A DNA stretch of 64,000 bases from Microbacterium sp. RURRCA19A (GCF_900156455.1 NZ_FTNQ01000003.1:248001-312000), one strand, 5' to 3'; counted from the first letter of the stretch, positions 25,903 through 35,777 are shown. The notes: generated by a model not told the origin, from the sequence alone. A program made the numbers and translations.

Positions 25903-27116
25903 ACCGGGAGCACGAGCGCCGTCGCGAAGGCCGCGACCCCCTCGGTGCGACCGGTGAATCCCAGACCGTCGGTCGTGGTGGCGCTCACCGAGACGGGAGC
26001 TCCCCCGAGTGCGGCCGACAGTGCGCGCTCCGCCTCGGCTCTGCGGCCCGCGAAGCGCGGCCGATTGGCCTGCACCTGCACGGAGACGTTCCCGATGCGC
26101 CACCCCGCCTCGCCGAGGAGGGTCCGGGTGTGCGCGAGGAACGCCTCGGCGTGGGCCCCCGCGAACTCGGGGCGGTCGACGCCGAAGTGCGTGCCGATGT
26201 CTCCGAGGCCCGCGGCGGCCAGCAGCGCGTCAACGATCGCATGAGCCACGGCGTCGCCGTCGGAGTGCCCCGAGAGGGCCTGCTCCCCCGGCCATTCCAG
26301 ACCCGCGAGCCACAGCGTGCCGTCGCCGCCGAAGCCGTGCACGTCGGTGCCGATCCCGACGCGCGGCGCACCCGCCGCGGGAGCGGTCGCGGTGGCGGCG
26401 GTCGGAGCGACGGCGGGTCCGGCGTCCGCGAGCAGGGCCCGCGCGCGGTCGAGGTCGGGACCGGTGGTGATCTTGAAGGATGCCGCGTCGCCCGCGACCG
26501 TGATCACGGGGTGACCCGCGGCGGCCACCAGCGCCGCGTCGTCGGTGTGATCGGCGTCGGCGGAGCGGAGCGCCTCTTCCAGGACGGTACGACGGAAGCC
26601 CTGCGGCGTCTGCGCGGCGGCGAGTTCGGATCGGTCCACGGCGGCGACGATCGCCCCCTCGGCATCCACGCGCTTGATCGTGTCGACGACGGGGACCGCC
26701 GGGATCACGGCGTCCGCACCCGCGTCGAGCGCGGCGACGACCCGCTCGAACACCGACGGCGGTGTCAGCGCCCGCGCCGCGTCGTGCACGAGCACGGTGT
26801 CGACGTCCGCCCACAGGGCGGCGAGCCCCGCCGCGACCGACGACTGACGCGTGGCCCCGCCGGCGACGACCGCCACGAGATCGTGACGGTCTCCCGCGAC
26901 CTCGCGCGCCTCGGTCAACGCGGCGCCCTCGAATCCGGCGGGGACCACGACGACCACCTGCGCGCGCGGCGCAGCGAACACTCCGCACAGGGCGTGACGG
27001 AGGATGGTGTGCTCGTCCAGACCGACGAACGCCTTCGGCGCGCCCCCGTTCAAACGGGTGCCGGAGCCGGCGGCGACGACGATGACGGCCAGACGCGGCA
27101 CGGGTACGGGGATCAC
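25899..27116 (-). CDS. ispDF: bifunctional IspD/IspF isoprenoid enzyme
   Basis: The 405-residue fusion carries two steps of the MEP pathway to isopentenyl diphosphate. The N-terminal IspD part (to about 235) makes CDP-methylerythritol: [18 protein letters not shown] is the CTP loop. The C-terminal IspF part (about 245–405) forms the cyclic diphosphate: [24 protein letters not shown] with the metal Asp/His, and [15 protein letters not shown]. The start is GTG 27,116; a downstream GTG is also possible. It follows carD on the same strand with a 41-bp gap, the usual actinobacterial order. Confidence 0.96.
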   Translation of the reverse strand: MIPVPVPRLAVIVVAAGSGTRLNGGAPKAFVGLDEHTILRHALCGVFAAPRAQVVVVVPAGFEGAALTEAREVAGDRHDLVAVVAGGATRQSSVAAGLAALWADVDTVLVHDAARALTPPSVFERVVAALDAGADAVIPAVPVVDTIKRVDAEGAIVAAVDRSELAAAQTPQGFRRTVLEEALRSADADHTDDAALVAAAGHPVITVAGDAASFKITTGPDLDRARALLADAGPAVAPTAATATAPAAGAPRVGIGTDVHGFGGDGTLWLAGLEWPGEQALSGHSDGDAVAHAIVDALLAAAGLGDIGTHFGVDRPEFAGAHAEAFLAHTRTLLGEAGWRIGNVSVQVQANRPRFAGRRAEAERALSAALGGAPVSVSATTTDGLGFTGRTEGVAAFATALVLPV

Positions 27117-27157
27117 CCGACCACGCTAACCGGTCCGTGCCGCGGAATCGTGCGGCG

Positions 27158-27640
27158 TCAGGACGCGAGGACCTCGTCGAGGACGACGCTCGCGCGGTCC
27201 TCGTCGGTCTTCTCGGCCAGAGCGAGCTCGGACACCAGGATCTGGCGGGCCTTGGCCAGCATGCGCTTCTCACCGGCGGACAGTCCGCGGTCCTGATCGC
27301 GGCGCCACAGGTCGCGAACGACCTCACTCACCTTGATGACGTCACCCGAAGCGAGCTTCTCGAGGTTCGCCTTGTAACGGCGCGACCAGTTGGTCGGCTC
27401 CTCGGTGAACGGTGCGCGCAGCACCTCGAAGACGCGGTCGAGACCCTCTTTGCCGATCACGTCGCGGACGCCGACCAGGTCGACGTTGTCTGCGGGGACC
27501 TCGATGACGAGATCGCCCTGCGTGACGTTGAGCTTCAGGTACTTCTTCGTCTCGCCCTTGATGACGCGTTCTTTGACCTCGATGATCGTGGCCGCGCCAT
27601 GGTGCGGGTAAACGACGGTCTCGCCAACCTCAAAAAGCAT
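27158..27640 (-). CDS. carD: CarD-family RNA polymerase-binding regulator
   Basis: A 160-residue essential-type global regulator that binds the RNA polymerase β subunit and stabilises open complexes. The N-terminal Tudor-like domain begins [19 protein letters not shown]; the C-terminal helical DNA-binding domain holds [14 protein letters not shown] and the conserved Trp of [12 protein letters not shown]. Length and sequence are typical. The ATG at 27,640 has GGACATAACTCC upstream. It is divergent from the lipoprotein gene and followed by ispDF. A TATCCT −10-like box lies about 35 bp upstream. Confidence 0.97.
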   Translation of the reverse strand: MLFEVGETVVYPHHGAATIIEVKERVIKGETKKYLKLNVTQGDLVIEVPADNVDLVGVRDVIGKEGLDRVFEVLRAPFTEEPTNWSRRYKANLEKLASGDVIKVSEVVRDLWRRDQDRGLSAGEKRMLAKARQILVSELALAEKTDEDRASVVLDEVLAS

Positions 27641-27821
27641 GGAGTTATGTCCTTTCGGCAACATCCAGGATACCACAGGCCCCGATGCGCTAAGGTTCCG
27701 CCCCACCCTGACACGACCCCCATTGCGCGTGCGCATCCCGCGCACGGGCGCCCGCGGGGCGGGCGGCGGCCCCCGACCCCGTAGGATGGTCGGGATGCCG
27801 TCTGTCGTTCCGGGAGGATCC

Positions 27822-28373
27822 GTGAAAACGCGCCTGTTCGCGTCCCTGGCCGTGGGGGCCGCCGTCGTTCTCGGAACGACGGGATGCAATCTCATCGCCC
27901 CGCAAGCGACCACCATCGACTACTCCGCCTCCGACGGCGTGAACGTCCCCGAGTCCGGTCCGCTGCAGGTGCGCAACGCCCTCATCGTCACCGATGACGA
28001 GGGTTCTGCCGGCAACCTCGTCGCGGCCATCGTGAACGACACCACCGAGGCCCAGACCCTGCGGATCGAGGTCGGCGAGGGCGGCAGCACCGTTCGCGCG
28101 TCGGTCCAGGTGCCGGCGAGCAGCACGGTGAGTCTCGGCGACCTCGCCAACGACGTCGCCCCGCTCGCGCTCGACGGTTTCGAGGGTGCGCCGGGTTCGA
28201 CCGTGCCCGTCTACTTCCAGTCCGGCGACGGCCAGGGCGCCCTCATCGACGTGCCCGTCCTCGACGGCGCTCTGGAGTACCTCCGCACCCTGGCGCCCAC
28301 CCCCACGCCGACGAGCATCCTCGTCCCGACCACGACGCCCTCGGCCACCCCGTCGCCGACCCCGTCGTCCTGA
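27822..28373 (+). CDS. secreted lipoprotein of unknown role
   Basis: Starting from GTG 27,822 (GGGAGGA upstream), the 183-residue product has a signal peptide with the lipobox LGTTGC, an immunoglobulin-like β-rich body ([20 protein letters not shown], then [11 protein letters not shown]) and a Thr/Pro/Ser tail ending [12 protein letters not shown], probably disordered and cell-wall spanning. Similar lipoproteins are found beside carD in related actinobacteria, which I recall rather than can show. The body resembles copper-chaperone PCuAC-like or DUF folds, but metal motifs are absent. A long hairpin terminator follows six bases after the stop. Confidence 0.8.
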   Translation: MKTRLFASLAVGAAVVLGTTGCNLIAPQATTIDYSASDGVNVPESGPLQVRNALIVTDDEGSAGNLVAAIVNDTTEAQTLRIEVGEGGSTVRASVQVPASSTVSLGDLANDVAPLALDGFEGAPGSTVPVYFQSGDGQGALIDVPVLDGALEYLRTLAPTPTPTSILVPTTTPSATPSPTPSS

Positions 28374-28378
28374 TCTCC

Positions 28379-28420
28379 ACGACGAAGGCGCCGACGGTCA
28401 TCCGTCGGCGCCTTCGTCGT
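28379..28420. terminator. bidirectional hairpin terminator
   Basis: A perfect 19-bp inverted repeat (ACGACGAAGGCGCCGACGG and its complement) around a TCAT loop, between the lipoprotein gene and the convergent regX3 gene. It can end transcription from both sides. Confidence 0.85.
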
Positions 28421-28431
28421 TCCCGGGGTCG

Positions 28432-29115
28432 TCAGGCCTCGAAGCGGTAACCGAGCCCTCGGACCGTCACGAGCATGGTCGGCTCGCTCGGGCTCTGCTC
28501 GATGCGGGAGCGGATGCGCTTGATGTGGACGTCGAGCGTCTTGGTGTCGCCGAAGTAATCGGTGCCCCAGACGCGGTCGATGAGCTGCCCGCGCGTGAGC
28601 ACGCGTCCGGCGTTGCGCATGAGCACCTCGAGGAGTTCGAACTCCTTCAGCGGCATGTTGATCTCGGCCCCGTCGACCGAGACGGTGTGCCGGTCGATGT
28701 CGAGCGTCACACGCCCGCCGCTGAGGATGCGCTCGTCGAGGTCCGACTCCTCTGGACTGCGGCGACGCAGCACCGCCCGCATGCGGGCGAGGAGCTCGCG
28801 CGTGGAGTACGGCTTCGTCACGTAGTCGTCGGCACCGAGCTCGAGCCCCACCACGATGTCGACCTCCGAGTCCTTGGCCGTGAGCATGATGATCGGCACG
28901 TGCGAGGTCAGCCGCAGCTGGCGGCACACCTCCGTGCCCGGCATCCCGGGGAGCATCAGGTCCAGCAGCAGGATGTCGGCGCCGCGCTCGCGGAAGGCGG
29001 AGAGGGCGAGCGCGCCGTCCTCGGCGATCTCGACCTCGTACCCCTCCCGTCGCAGCAGGTAAGCGAGCGGGTCGGCGAGATCGGGCTCGTCCTCGACGAT
29101 CAGAACACGGGTCAT
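28432..29115 (-). CDS. regX3: phosphate-sensing response regulator RegX3/PhoP
   Basis: A 227-residue OmpR/PhoB-type regulator. The receiver domain has the acidic pair ED at 8–9, phospho-acceptor Asp52 (LLLDLMLPG) and Lys101 (TKPYS). The winged helix carries MPLKEFELLEVLMRNAG and RVWGTDYFGDTKTLDVHIKRIR. It binds PHO boxes and activates phosphate-starvation genes; a good box lies before pstS at 45,939. The ATG overlaps the SenX3 stop by four bases. It is the second gene of the senX3–regX3 operon and converges on the lipoprotein gene. Confidence 0.95.
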   Translation of the reverse strand: MTRVLIVEDEPDLADPLAYLLRREGYEVEIAEDGALALSAFRERGADILLLDLMLPGMPGTEVCRQLRLTSHVPIIMLTAKDSEVDIVVGLELGADDYVTKPYSTRELLARMRAVLRRRSPEESDLDERILSGGRVTLDIDRHTVSVDGAEINMPLKEFELLEVLMRNAGRVLTRGQLIDRVWGTDYFGDTKTLDVHIKRIRSRIEQSPSEPTMLVTVRGLGYRFEA

Positions 29116-30329
29116 GCGGTGTCTCCCTTCAGGGATGCGGGGCGGGCGGCGGAGCCGGACTTGCGGCCCTTGCGGCGCGCCTTCGGGCGAACCAGATCGA
29201 GGTCGGGCGCCTCGGTCCGGGGCAGGCGGATGGTGAACGTCGAACCGCGCTCGGGGCGCGACCACAGTCGCACCTCACCGCCGTGCCGCTGCACGGCGTG
29301 CTTGACGATCGACAGGCCCAGACCGGTGCCGCCGGTGCGGCGCGAGCGGGCCTGGTCGGCGCGGTAGAAGCGTTCGAAGACGCGGTGCTGGTCGCTCTCC
29401 GGGATGCCGATCCCCCGGTCGGTGACGGCGATCTCCACAACGTCCTCGTCGAGCTTGACCCCCACCCCGACTTTCGAGCCCTGGGGCGAGTAGGCGATCG
29501 CGTTGGCGATGAGGTTACCGACGGCCTCGGTGAGGATCTGCGGTTCGCCCCGCACCCACAGACCCTTCGTCCCGCCACGGACGACCGTGACCTGGGCCGA
29601 GTCCGCCTGGATCGTGTGCGACTCGATCGCCGCGGTCACGACCTCGTCGATCGAGACGTCGCGCAGGTCGCGGAGCTCGTCCGAGGCCTGCAGGCGGGAG
29701 AGGCTGAGGATGCGGTTGGTCAGAGCGGACAGGCGCTGGATCTCGGCCTGCAGGCGACCGGAGAAGTACCGCACCTGAGCGGGGTCGTCGGCGGCGGACT
29801 CGATCGCCTCGGCGAGGAGGCTCACCGCACCTACCGGCGTCTTCAGCTCGTGGCTGGTGTTGGCCACGAAGTCTCGCCGCATCTCCTCGACCCGCTCGCG
29901 CTCGGTGATGTCGCGCAGGACGAGCAGGACGAGGCGCGGAGACACGGGGGCGGCCCGCACGGCGACCAGGCGCGGCTCCGCGGGAGCGGCACCGCGACGC
30001 AGGCGGAGCTTCTCGCTCACCGGGGCACCGTTCTCGCGCGCCGCGCGGGCGACCCGCCGCAGGTCCTCATCGGCGATGGCACTGCCGGCATCCAATCCGA
30101 AGACCTCGGCCGCGGGCGACAGGGCCAGCACCGTGGCCGAGGTGTCGCACACCACCGCGGGGTCGTCGAGGGCGCCGAGCATGGACTCCACGCCCTCGGG
30201 GAGTTCCGAAGACCCCTGGGCGAGAGCCCTGTCCCGGGTGCGCTGCGCGACGACGATGAGGCTCACGACGGAGCTCCCGACGATGATTCCCACGAGGAGC
30301 GCGAGCAGCGAGAGCTGCGTCTGGTCCAT
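29112..30329 (-). CDS. senX3: phosphate-sensing histidine kinase SenX3
   Basis: The 405-residue kinase has one or two N-terminal membrane segments (8–28), a PAS-like domain (about 50–140), the dimerisation domain with phospho-His160 (ANTSHELKTPVGAVSLL) and an ATPase domain with N, G1 and G2 boxes (GNLIANAIAYSPQG, DRGIGIPE, GGTGLGLSIVKH). It senses phosphate state through the Pst transporter and PhoU. A Lys/Arg-rich tail ends the protein. It is divergent from phoU, the canonical arrangement, across a 171-bp region with a degenerate PHO box. Confidence 0.95.
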   Translation of the reverse strand: MDQTQLSLLALLVGIIVGSSVVSLIVVAQRTRDRALAQGSSELPEGVESMLGALDDPAVVCDTSATVLALSPAAEVFGLDAGSAIADEDLRRVARAARENGAPVSEKLRLRRGAAPAEPRLVAVRAAPVSPRLVLLVLRDITERERVEEMRRDFVANTSHELKTPVGAVSLLAEAIESAADDPAQVRYFSGRLQAEIQRLSALTNRILSLSRLQASDELRDLRDVSIDEVVTAAIESHTIQADSAQVTVVRGGTKGLWVRGEPQILTEAVGNLIANAIAYSPQGSKVGVGVKLDEDVVEIAVTDRGIGIPESDQHRVFERFYRADQARSRRTGGTGLGLSIVKHAVQRHGGEVRLWSRPERGSTFTIRLPRTEAPDLDLVRPKARRKGRKSGSAARPASLKGDTA

Positions 30330-30356
30330 GGCTCCAGCGTAGAGGCGCGATTCGGG

Positions 30357-30374
30357 CTTCACCGGCCGTTCAGA
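30357..30374. promoter_or_regulatory. degenerate PHO box between senX3 and phoU
   Basis: CTTCACCGGCCGTTCAGA matches two 11-bp-spaced GTTCACC units with three mismatches. In a region known in relatives to be autoregulated by RegX3, this is a plausible operator, weaker than the site at 45,939. Confidence 0.4.
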
Positions 30375-30500
30375 CAGGGCCGGGTAGAGCCGGCGATTAC
30401 TATTCACTGTCACAGCACCACTCGTTAACCTTCGCTCGGAAGAATCCGGGAGGGTCGCGGGACGTATGTGTGCCGTGCCGCCGACGAGGAAGGTATCGCG

Positions 30501-31175
30501 ATGCGCGAAGTGTTCCACCAGTCCCTCGAGGACGTCCAGAGCCGACTGGTCGAGATCGCCGAACTGGTCGCCGTCGCCATCGACCGCGCGACGCGCGCGT
30601 TCGGTTCGAGCGATGTCTCCCTCGCGGAAGAGGTCATCGAAGCAGACGCGATCATCGATGAGAAAGCCGTCGCGCTCGACGAGCTGGCGATCGAGATCCT
30701 CGCCCGCCAGCAGCCGGTCGCCCGCGACCTGCGCATCGTCGTCACGGCGCTCCGTGTGAGCGCGTCGCTCGAGCGCATGGGCGACATGGCCGAGCACATC
30801 GCGCAGCTGGCGCGGTCGCGCTTCCCCGAGCGCGCCATCCCCAAGGGGCTCAAGAGCACGTTCACCCGCATGGGCGAGCTCGACGTCGAGGTCGCCCGCC
30901 GACTCGCCGAGTTGCTGCGCACGCAGGACCTGCGCATCGCGGAGGAGATCCGCGACGTCGACGACGACATCGACGAGCTGCACGTCAGCGTGTTCGAGAA
31001 GGTGCTGGGCGACTCCTGGAAGGGCGAGGCCACGGCCACGGTCGACGCGACTCTCGCCAGCCGCTATCACGAGCGTTTCGCGGACCACGCGGTCTCCGTG
31101 GCCAAGAAGGTCGTCTACCTCGCCACCGGCGACTGGGCCGGCGCCGACGACGTCACGCCGACCCCGGTGGTCTGA
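30501..31175 (+). CDS. phoU: phosphate signalling protein PhoU
   Basis: A 224-residue all-helical protein of two repeated three-helix bundles, each with a metal-binding E/DxxxD pattern (SLEDVQSRLVEIAELV, then DMAEHIAQLARS). PhoU couples the Pst transporter to SenX3 and keeps the regulon off when phosphate is plentiful. It starts at ATG 30,501 with GAGGAAGG upstream, and is divergent from senX3. Normal length for the family. A hairpin follows. Confidence 0.95.
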   Translation: MREVFHQSLEDVQSRLVEIAELVAVAIDRATRAFGSSDVSLAEEVIEADAIIDEKAVALDELAIEILARQQPVARDLRIVVTALRVSASLERMGDMAEHIAQLARSRFPERAIPKGLKSTFTRMGELDVEVARRLAELLRTQDLRIAEEIRDVDDDIDELHVSVFEKVLGDSWKGEATATVDATLASRYHERFADHAVSVAKKVVYLATGDWAGADDVTPTPVV

Positions 31176-31188
31176 CGCCGCGAACGTC

Positions 31189-31223
31189 GAAGGGGGTGGA
31201 TGCCAGTGGCATCCACCCCCTTC
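31189..31223. terminator. bidirectional hairpin terminator
   Basis: GAAGGGGGTGGATGCC and its exact complement enclose AGT: a 16-bp stem between the phoU stop and the convergent phosphoglycerate mutase stop. Confidence 0.85.
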
Positions 31224-31238
31224 TCGTTGCGGTGGGCG

Positions 31239-31985
31239 TTACTTCTTGTTGCCCTGCGCCGCGACGGCGGCGGCACCCGCGGCGGCGGCCTCGGGGTCGA
31301 GGTACTCGCCCGGGCCGAGCGGCTTCATGTCGTCGTCGAGCTGGTAGACGAGCGGGATGCCGGTGGGGATGTTCAGCTCAGCGATGTCGGCGTCGCTGAT
31401 GCCCTCGAGGTGCTTCACCAGACCGCGCAGCGAGTTGCCGTGCGCGGTGACGAGGACCGTCTTGCCGGCCTGCAGGTCGGGGACGATGTCGCTGTGCCAG
31501 TAGGGCAGCATGCGGTCGATGACGATCTTCAGCGACTCGGTGTCGGGCACCTCGCCGTCGATGCCGACGTAGCGCGGGTCGCCGACCTGGCTGTACTGGT
31601 CGTCGGCGGGCAGCGGCGGCGGCGGCACGTCGAACGAGCGGCGCCACAGCATGAACTGCTCGTTGCCGAACTCTTCGAGCGTCTGCGCCTTGTCCTTGCC
31701 CTGCAGTGCGCCGTAGTGGCGCTCGTTGAGCCGCCACGTGCGCTTCACGGGGATCCACAGACGGTCGGCCGCGTCGAGCGCGATGTTGGCCGTCTGGATC
31801 GCGCGGCTGAGCACCGAGGTGTGCAGCACGTCGGGGAGCACACCCGACTCCTTCAGGAGCTCGCCGCCGCGCTGGGCCTCGGCCTTCCCCTGGTCGGTGA
31901 GCCGGACGTCGACCCAGCCGGTGAACTGGTTGGTCTTGTTCCACTCGCTCTGCCCGTGGCGGAGGAGGATCAGCGTGTGAGGCAT
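31239..31985 (-). CDS. gpmA: 2,3-bisphosphoglycerate-dependent phosphoglycerate mutase
   Basis: The 248-residue cofactor-dependent enzyme interconverts 3- and 2-phosphoglycerate in glycolysis. The phospho-His loop is [10 protein letters not shown] (His10), the ERHYG acid/base follows, and the second His is in [10 protein letters not shown]. Length and motifs match GpmA closely rather than the broader phosphatase family. The C-terminal Ala-rich tail is normal for actinobacteria. A single-gene unit convergent with phoU. Confidence 0.95.
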   Translation of the reverse strand: MPHTLILLRHGQSEWNKTNQFTGWVDVRLTDQGKAEAQRGGELLKESGVLPDVLHTSVLSRAIQTANIALDAADRLWIPVKRTWRLNERHYGALQGKDKAQTLEEFGNEQFMLWRRSFDVPPPPLPADDQYSQVGDPRYVGIDGEVPDTESLKIVIDRMLPYWHSDIVPDLQAGKTVLVTAHGNSLRGLVKHLEGISDADIAELNIPTGIPLVYQLDDDMKPLGPGEYLDPEAAAAGAAAVAAQGNKK

Positions 31986-32044
31986 GTCTCCATGCTAGCG
32001 AGAGCGACGGGCCTGTTCCGGGCCGAGCCTGGCATCATGTCCGA

Positions 32045-32833
32045 GTGACTCCCTCCCCCGTCGGCCGCCCCACGCGCGGGACGACGGGAGTGAATCGCCT
32101 GCGCCGCGTGGACCGGTGGATCGCGCGGCATCCGGTGCTCCGGCGCGCGGAGGATCCGTTCGTGGTCGACCTCGGATTCGGGGCGAGCGCCGCGACGCCC
32201 CTCGAGTTGCTCGCGCGGGTGCGGAGGGTCCGACCGGATGCCACGGTGCTGGGCCTCGAGATCGACCCGGAACGCGTCGCGCGGGCCCGCGTGCAGGCGG
32301 AGGGCATCGAGGGCGTGTCGTTCGCGCTCGGGGGGTTCGAGGTACCGACCCCGCGCGGCCGGCGACCCGCCGTCATCCGGGCGATGAACGTGCTGCGGCA
32401 GTACGACGAGGCGGACGTCGCCGACGCGTGGGCGCGGATGTGCGGACGGCTGGCGCCCGACGGCATCCTGGTCGAGGGCACGTGCGACGAGATCGGACGC
32501 GTCGTGACGTGGGTGGAGGTCGGACCGGATGCCATGCCCCGGTCGCTGACCGTCTCGCTGCGGCTCGCCGAGCTCGACGACCCCGCGATCCTCGCCGAAC
32601 GCCTCCCGAAAGCGCTCATCCACCGGAACGTCCCCGGCGAACGCGTCCACGACTACGTCGCCGCGCTGCAGCGCGAGTGGCACCGCGCCGCGGCGGTCGC
32701 ACCGTTCGGTCCCGTTCACCGGTGGCGGACGGCCGTCGAGGCGCTGGCCGCGGACGGATGGCCGGTGCGCGGTCGCTCCCGGTGGCGACTCGGTGAAGTC
32801 GGAGTCGACTGGAATGCCGTCGCGCCGGCGTGA
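32045..32833 (+). CDS. class I SAM-dependent methyltransferase-like protein
   Basis: This 262-residue protein has a Rossmann-like SAM-binding start (VVDLGFGASAATPLELLARV, where DxGxG is motif I) and the acidic end of strand 2 (LGLEIDPERVARA). Later motifs are weak, and the predicted motif IV reads RAMNVLRQYDEADV. The substrate is not known. The start is GTG 32,045. It converges with the FUSC gene, two bases apart. It may be an orphan enzyme that lost catalysis; I see no conserved catalytic residue beyond the cofactor site. Confidence 0.75.
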   Translation: MTPSPVGRPTRGTTGVNRLRRVDRWIARHPVLRRAEDPFVVDLGFGASAATPLELLARVRRVRPDATVLGLEIDPERVARARVQAEGIEGVSFALGGFEVPTPRGRRPAVIRAMNVLRQYDEADVADAWARMCGRLAPDGILVEGTCDEIGRVVTWVEVGPDAMPRSLTVSLRLAELDDPAILAERLPKALIHRNVPGERVHDYVAALQREWHRAAAVAPFGPVHRWRTAVEALAADGWPVRGRSRWRLGEVGVDWNAVAPA

Positions 32834-32834
32834 C

Positions 32835-33944
32835 TCACACCCGGGGCAGCAGCGCCTGGGCCTCGGCGAACGGCATCCCGGTCGCGACGAGCAGATCCAC
32901 CGTCAGGGGACGGAGGGCCGCCACGAGGTTCAGTTCGCCGATGTTGCCGTCGGGCAGGATCTGCGCCGGATCGAGCCGCACCGCGAGGGCGGCGAGCGTG
33001 GCGCGGGCGGCCGGTTCGATCGAGACGTCGTCGAGGGCGTCCCGGACGAGTCCGGCACCGCGTTCGATCTCACCGAGGAGATCGGCGGGCACCGCGCGCG
33101 GCTGCCCGTCGGCACAGAGGTAGGCGGCACGGCGGGCGACCACGCGGAGGTTACGGGTGGCGAGGTCCATCGCCGCGCGGACGCGCGCGTGGCGCTCCAG
33201 CTCGGTGCGCTGCCGGCGCAGGAATGGGGAGATGCGCGCGACCTCCTGCCCCGACTCCAGCGACCCGCTCCACGCGTCGACGTACGTCTGCAGCGCTCGC
33301 GCGCGTTCGAGACCCCGCTCGGCGCGGGCGCGGTCGCCGCGGCGCAGCGCCCGCACGATCGTGGCGGTCGCCACGTCGAACGCGTCGAAGAGCTCGTCGG
33401 CATCCCGCAGCTCCGTCCGCCGGAGCGTCCGCGGGATGAGCGCGGTGACCAGCAGGGCCGCCGCTCCCCCGATCGCACCGTCGAGGAGCCGGACGAACGG
33501 GGCGCCGGAGACCAGCACCAGGGCGATGAGCGACTGCACGACGGCGGCCAGCGCGAACCCCGGCTGCGGAGAGAGGAAGCGGGCCACGAGAAGGGTCACG
33601 AACATCGCCAGCGCGATCTGCCACCACCCGGCCCCGGCGACGAGGAGGACGACTTCGGCCAGGAGGATGCCGACGAGCATGCCCGCGACCGTCTCGGCGA
33701 CCCGCCACGGGCGTGCGTCGCGCACCAGCCCCAGACTCGACACCGTCACGGTCGCGGCGAGCAGGGGAACGGGGTGTCCCAGCACGAAGTGCGCGAACGC
33801 GAACGCCGCCGTCGCGGCGACCACGATCTGCACGATGGCCGGCAGCGACTCGCGCACGCGTCCCCACCGGCGCCGCAGCGTCGTGCGCAGGCGCGAGCGC
33901 GGGACGACGACGCCGACCGTCGTCGAGGACTCCTCGCCGCTCAT
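32835..33944 (-). CDS. FUSC-family membrane protein
   Basis: A 369-residue protein with about six transmembrane segments in the first 170 residues (AAFAFAHFVLGHPVPLLAA, AGMLVGILLAEVVLLVAG, and so on) followed by a long cytoplasmic helical part with Arg-rich coiled stretches. This matches the fusaric-acid-resistance/aromatic-acid exporter (FUSC) family. Substrate unknown; weak-acid efflux is typical of characterised relatives. The ATG overlaps the ygfZ stop by four bases, so it is co-transcribed with that gene. Confidence 0.85.
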   Translation of the reverse strand: MSGEESSTTVGVVVPRSRLRTTLRRRWGRVRESLPAIVQIVVAATAAFAFAHFVLGHPVPLLAATVTVSSLGLVRDARPWRVAETVAGMLVGILLAEVVLLVAGAGWWQIALAMFVTLLVARFLSPQPGFALAAVVQSLIALVLVSGAPFVRLLDGAIGGAAALLVTALIPRTLRRTELRDADELFDAFDVATATIVRALRRGDRARAERGLERARALQTYVDAWSGSLESGQEVARISPFLRRQRTELERHARVRAAMDLATRNLRVVARRAAYLCADGQPRAVPADLLGEIERGAGLVRDALDDVSIEPAARATLAALAVRLDPAQILPDGNIGELNLVAALRPLTVDLLVATGMPFAEAQALLPRV

Positions 33945-35044
33945 TCCGCGGCGCGTCGACGCCCGAGGCGAGGCAACCGGGGCACACCGGCCGTGGCGCC
34001 CGCGTCGGAGGGGACGACCGTCTCCACCGACGCGGCGATCGGACCATCCGCCGTGTCCACCACGTACGGCACGTCCGCCGGCGCCGTGCGCTTGACGAGG
34101 GCGAGAGCGATGGGCCCCTCCTCGAAGTGCACCGCGACCGAGGTCACGGCGCCGATCGCGTCGTCGCCGACACGCACGACGTCGCCGCGGGCGGGCAGGA
34201 CGCTGTCGCTGCCGTCGAGCTGCAGCGCGACCACGCGACGCGGTGGGTGGCCGAGGTTGTGGACCTTCGCGACCGTCTCCTGTCCGCGGTAGCAGCCCTT
34301 CGACAGGTGCACGGCGGTGCGCAGCCAGTCCATCTCGTGCGGCAGGAGGCGCTCGTCGGCATCCACCGCGACGCGCGGACGCCACGCGGCGACGCGCAGC
34401 GCTTCGGCGGCCTCGCGCCCCGCGAGCGCCACCTCACCGGTCACGGCCGCCGCGACGATGCGGTCGAACTCCGCGGCATCCACCACCGCCTCGGCCCAGT
34501 CGCGCTCGGCACCGGGGTGACCCTCGACCCGGGCGTACGCCCAGCCGCCGGGTGCGACGTCGGGCCACGGGTCGACCCACACCACGGGGACGCCGGTGGG
34601 GGCGACCGCGGCGAGCGAGGCGACGGCGGCACGGGTGCCGCCGATGACCGACACCTCGTCGGAGCGGTCCGCCACCTCGACGCGCAGACGGAAGCGCATA
34701 CGGGAGAGCCAGGTCGCGAGGGGCGCGGCGTCGACGGCGTCCACGAGGAGCCACGCGGTCTCGCCGTCGTCGATCACGGCGGCGGCGTGTTCGACGCGTC
34801 CGTTCGGATCGAGAATGAGCATCTCGGTGGAGATGCCGGCCGGCAGGTGGGTGAGCGCCTGCGACGAGAGCGAGTCGAGCCAGCTGAGCCGATCGGGACC
34901 CGTCACCGACAGCACGCGTCGGTCACCGAGCGGCGCGAGCGCCCCGCCGGAGACCAGGCGGCGCTGCTCGGCGAGGGGCGAGCCGACGTGACGCAGACCG
35001 GCGTCGTCGACGACGGCGCCGGGGACCTCGGACAGCTCGGCCAT
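33941..35044 (-). CDS. ygfZ: YgfZ/GcvT-domain folate-binding iron-sulfur repair protein
   Basis: The 367-residue product carries the family signature KGCYRGQE, with the Cys required for Fe–S cluster function, and a GcvT-like folate-binding fold (VTGPDRLSWLDSLSSQ, then LLPHEMDWL). YgfZ proteins help assemble or repair Fe–S enzymes using tetrahydrofolate. The ATG at 35,044 overlaps the upstream stop by one base; a longer in-frame GTG at 35,113 would run into that neighbour. Middle gene of a three-gene operon. Confidence 0.92.
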   Translation of the reverse strand: MAELSEVPGAVVDDAGLRHVGSPLAEQRRLVSGGALAPLGDRRVLSVTGPDRLSWLDSLSSQALTHLPAGISTEMLILDPNGRVEHAAAVIDDGETAWLLVDAVDAAPLATWLSRMRFRLRVEVADRSDEVSVIGGTRAAVASLAAVAPTGVPVVWVDPWPDVAPGGWAYARVEGHPGAERDWAEAVVDAAEFDRIVAAAVTGEVALAGREAAEALRVAAWRPRVAVDADERLLPHEMDWLRTAVHLSKGCYRGQETVAKVHNLGHPPRRVVALQLDGSDSVLPARGDVVRVGDDAIGAVTSVAVHFEEGPIALALVKRTAPADVPYVVDTADGPIAASVETVVPSDAGATAGVPRLPRLGRRRAAE

Positions 35045-35643
35045 CACTCGGCCCGCGCCAGACGGGCCGACGCGTGCGAGGCGAGCTCGCGGCCGAAGGC
35101 CGACACGTCCCACGCCCAGAGCAGGTGGTCGTCGACGAGACCGTAGAGGCGGGTGGCGGAGGCGTACGGCTTCGCCCCCGCGGTGCGCACGACGGCGTCG
35201 CTGGCCAGATCGATGCGCGGACCGCGCACCTGACCGAGGTAGAGCTCGAGGATGCCGTCGGAATGCGCGAGGCTCACCTCGAGCGGGAACCCGCCCTCGG
35301 CGGTGCGCAACGCCTCGACGTCGTCGGCCGTGCGGCGCGGCGCGGTGTCGGTCGGCGGAAGCAGCGCCGGCCCGGGATCGGCATCGGTGGCGGGCCGCGC
35401 GACGCGCCAGTACCCGGTCTCGGCCACGAGGGGACGCCGCTCCTCGCCGTCGAGCAGCCAGGCGTGCGCGCTGTAGTTCAGGAAATCTCCGCCGTCATGG
35501 CTGAAGCTCACGCGGTGCGCGAACTCGCCGGAGAACGTGCGGCCGTCGGCCTCGTAGTCGATGACGCCGGTGCCCTCCCACACGCCGATCAGCCACGAGA
35601 GCGGGACGAGGTCGGCGGGGAGGTCGGTCGGGATCTCGATCAC
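35044..35643 (-). CDS. nitrobindin-like heme/fatty-acid-binding-fold protein (DUF1794)
   Basis: A 199-residue ten-stranded β-barrel protein. The opening GVWEGTG (the GxWxGxG motif of nitrobindins) is at about 22–28; a His suited to heme iron is likely in the C-terminal half. Nitrobindins bind ferric heme and scavenge peroxynitrite; M. tuberculosis Rv2717c is the characterised relative. The start is GTG 35,643 and the ribosome site is weak. It precedes ygfZ with a one-base overlap. Confidence 0.85.
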   Translation of the reverse strand: MIEIPTDLPADLVPLSWLIGVWEGTGVIDYEADGRTFSGEFAHRVSFSHDGGDFLNYSAHAWLLDGEERRPLVAETGYWRVARPATDADPGPALLPPTDTAPRRTADDVEALRTAEGGFPLEVSLAHSDGILELYLGQVRGPRIDLASDAVVRTAGAKPYASATRLYGLVDDHLLWAWDVSAFGRELASHASARLARAE

Positions 35644-35654
35644 GACGGCGCTCG

Positions 35655-35768
35655 TCAGCGCTGGCCGCGGTAAAGGTTCCAGATGACGGCGCCGGAGACG
35701 AAGGCGATCGCCAGCGAGGCGAGACCGAGAAGTCCCACGAAGAAGAGTTCGAGCGCGAGGAGGTCCAT
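35655..35768 (-). CDS. 37-residue membrane peptide
   Basis: A short frame reads [20 protein letters not shown], then one transmembrane helix and IWNLYRGQR. It begins with ATG 35,768, ends in TGA at 35,655, and lies between the nitrobindin-like gene and the 96-residue membrane gene in the same direction. The acidic start, single hydrophobic span and basic tail look like a real small membrane protein. Function unknown. Confidence 0.6.
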   Translation of the reverse strand: MDLLALELFFVGLLGLASLAIAFVSGAVIWNLYRGQR

Positions 35769-35777
35769 GGCCCAACT

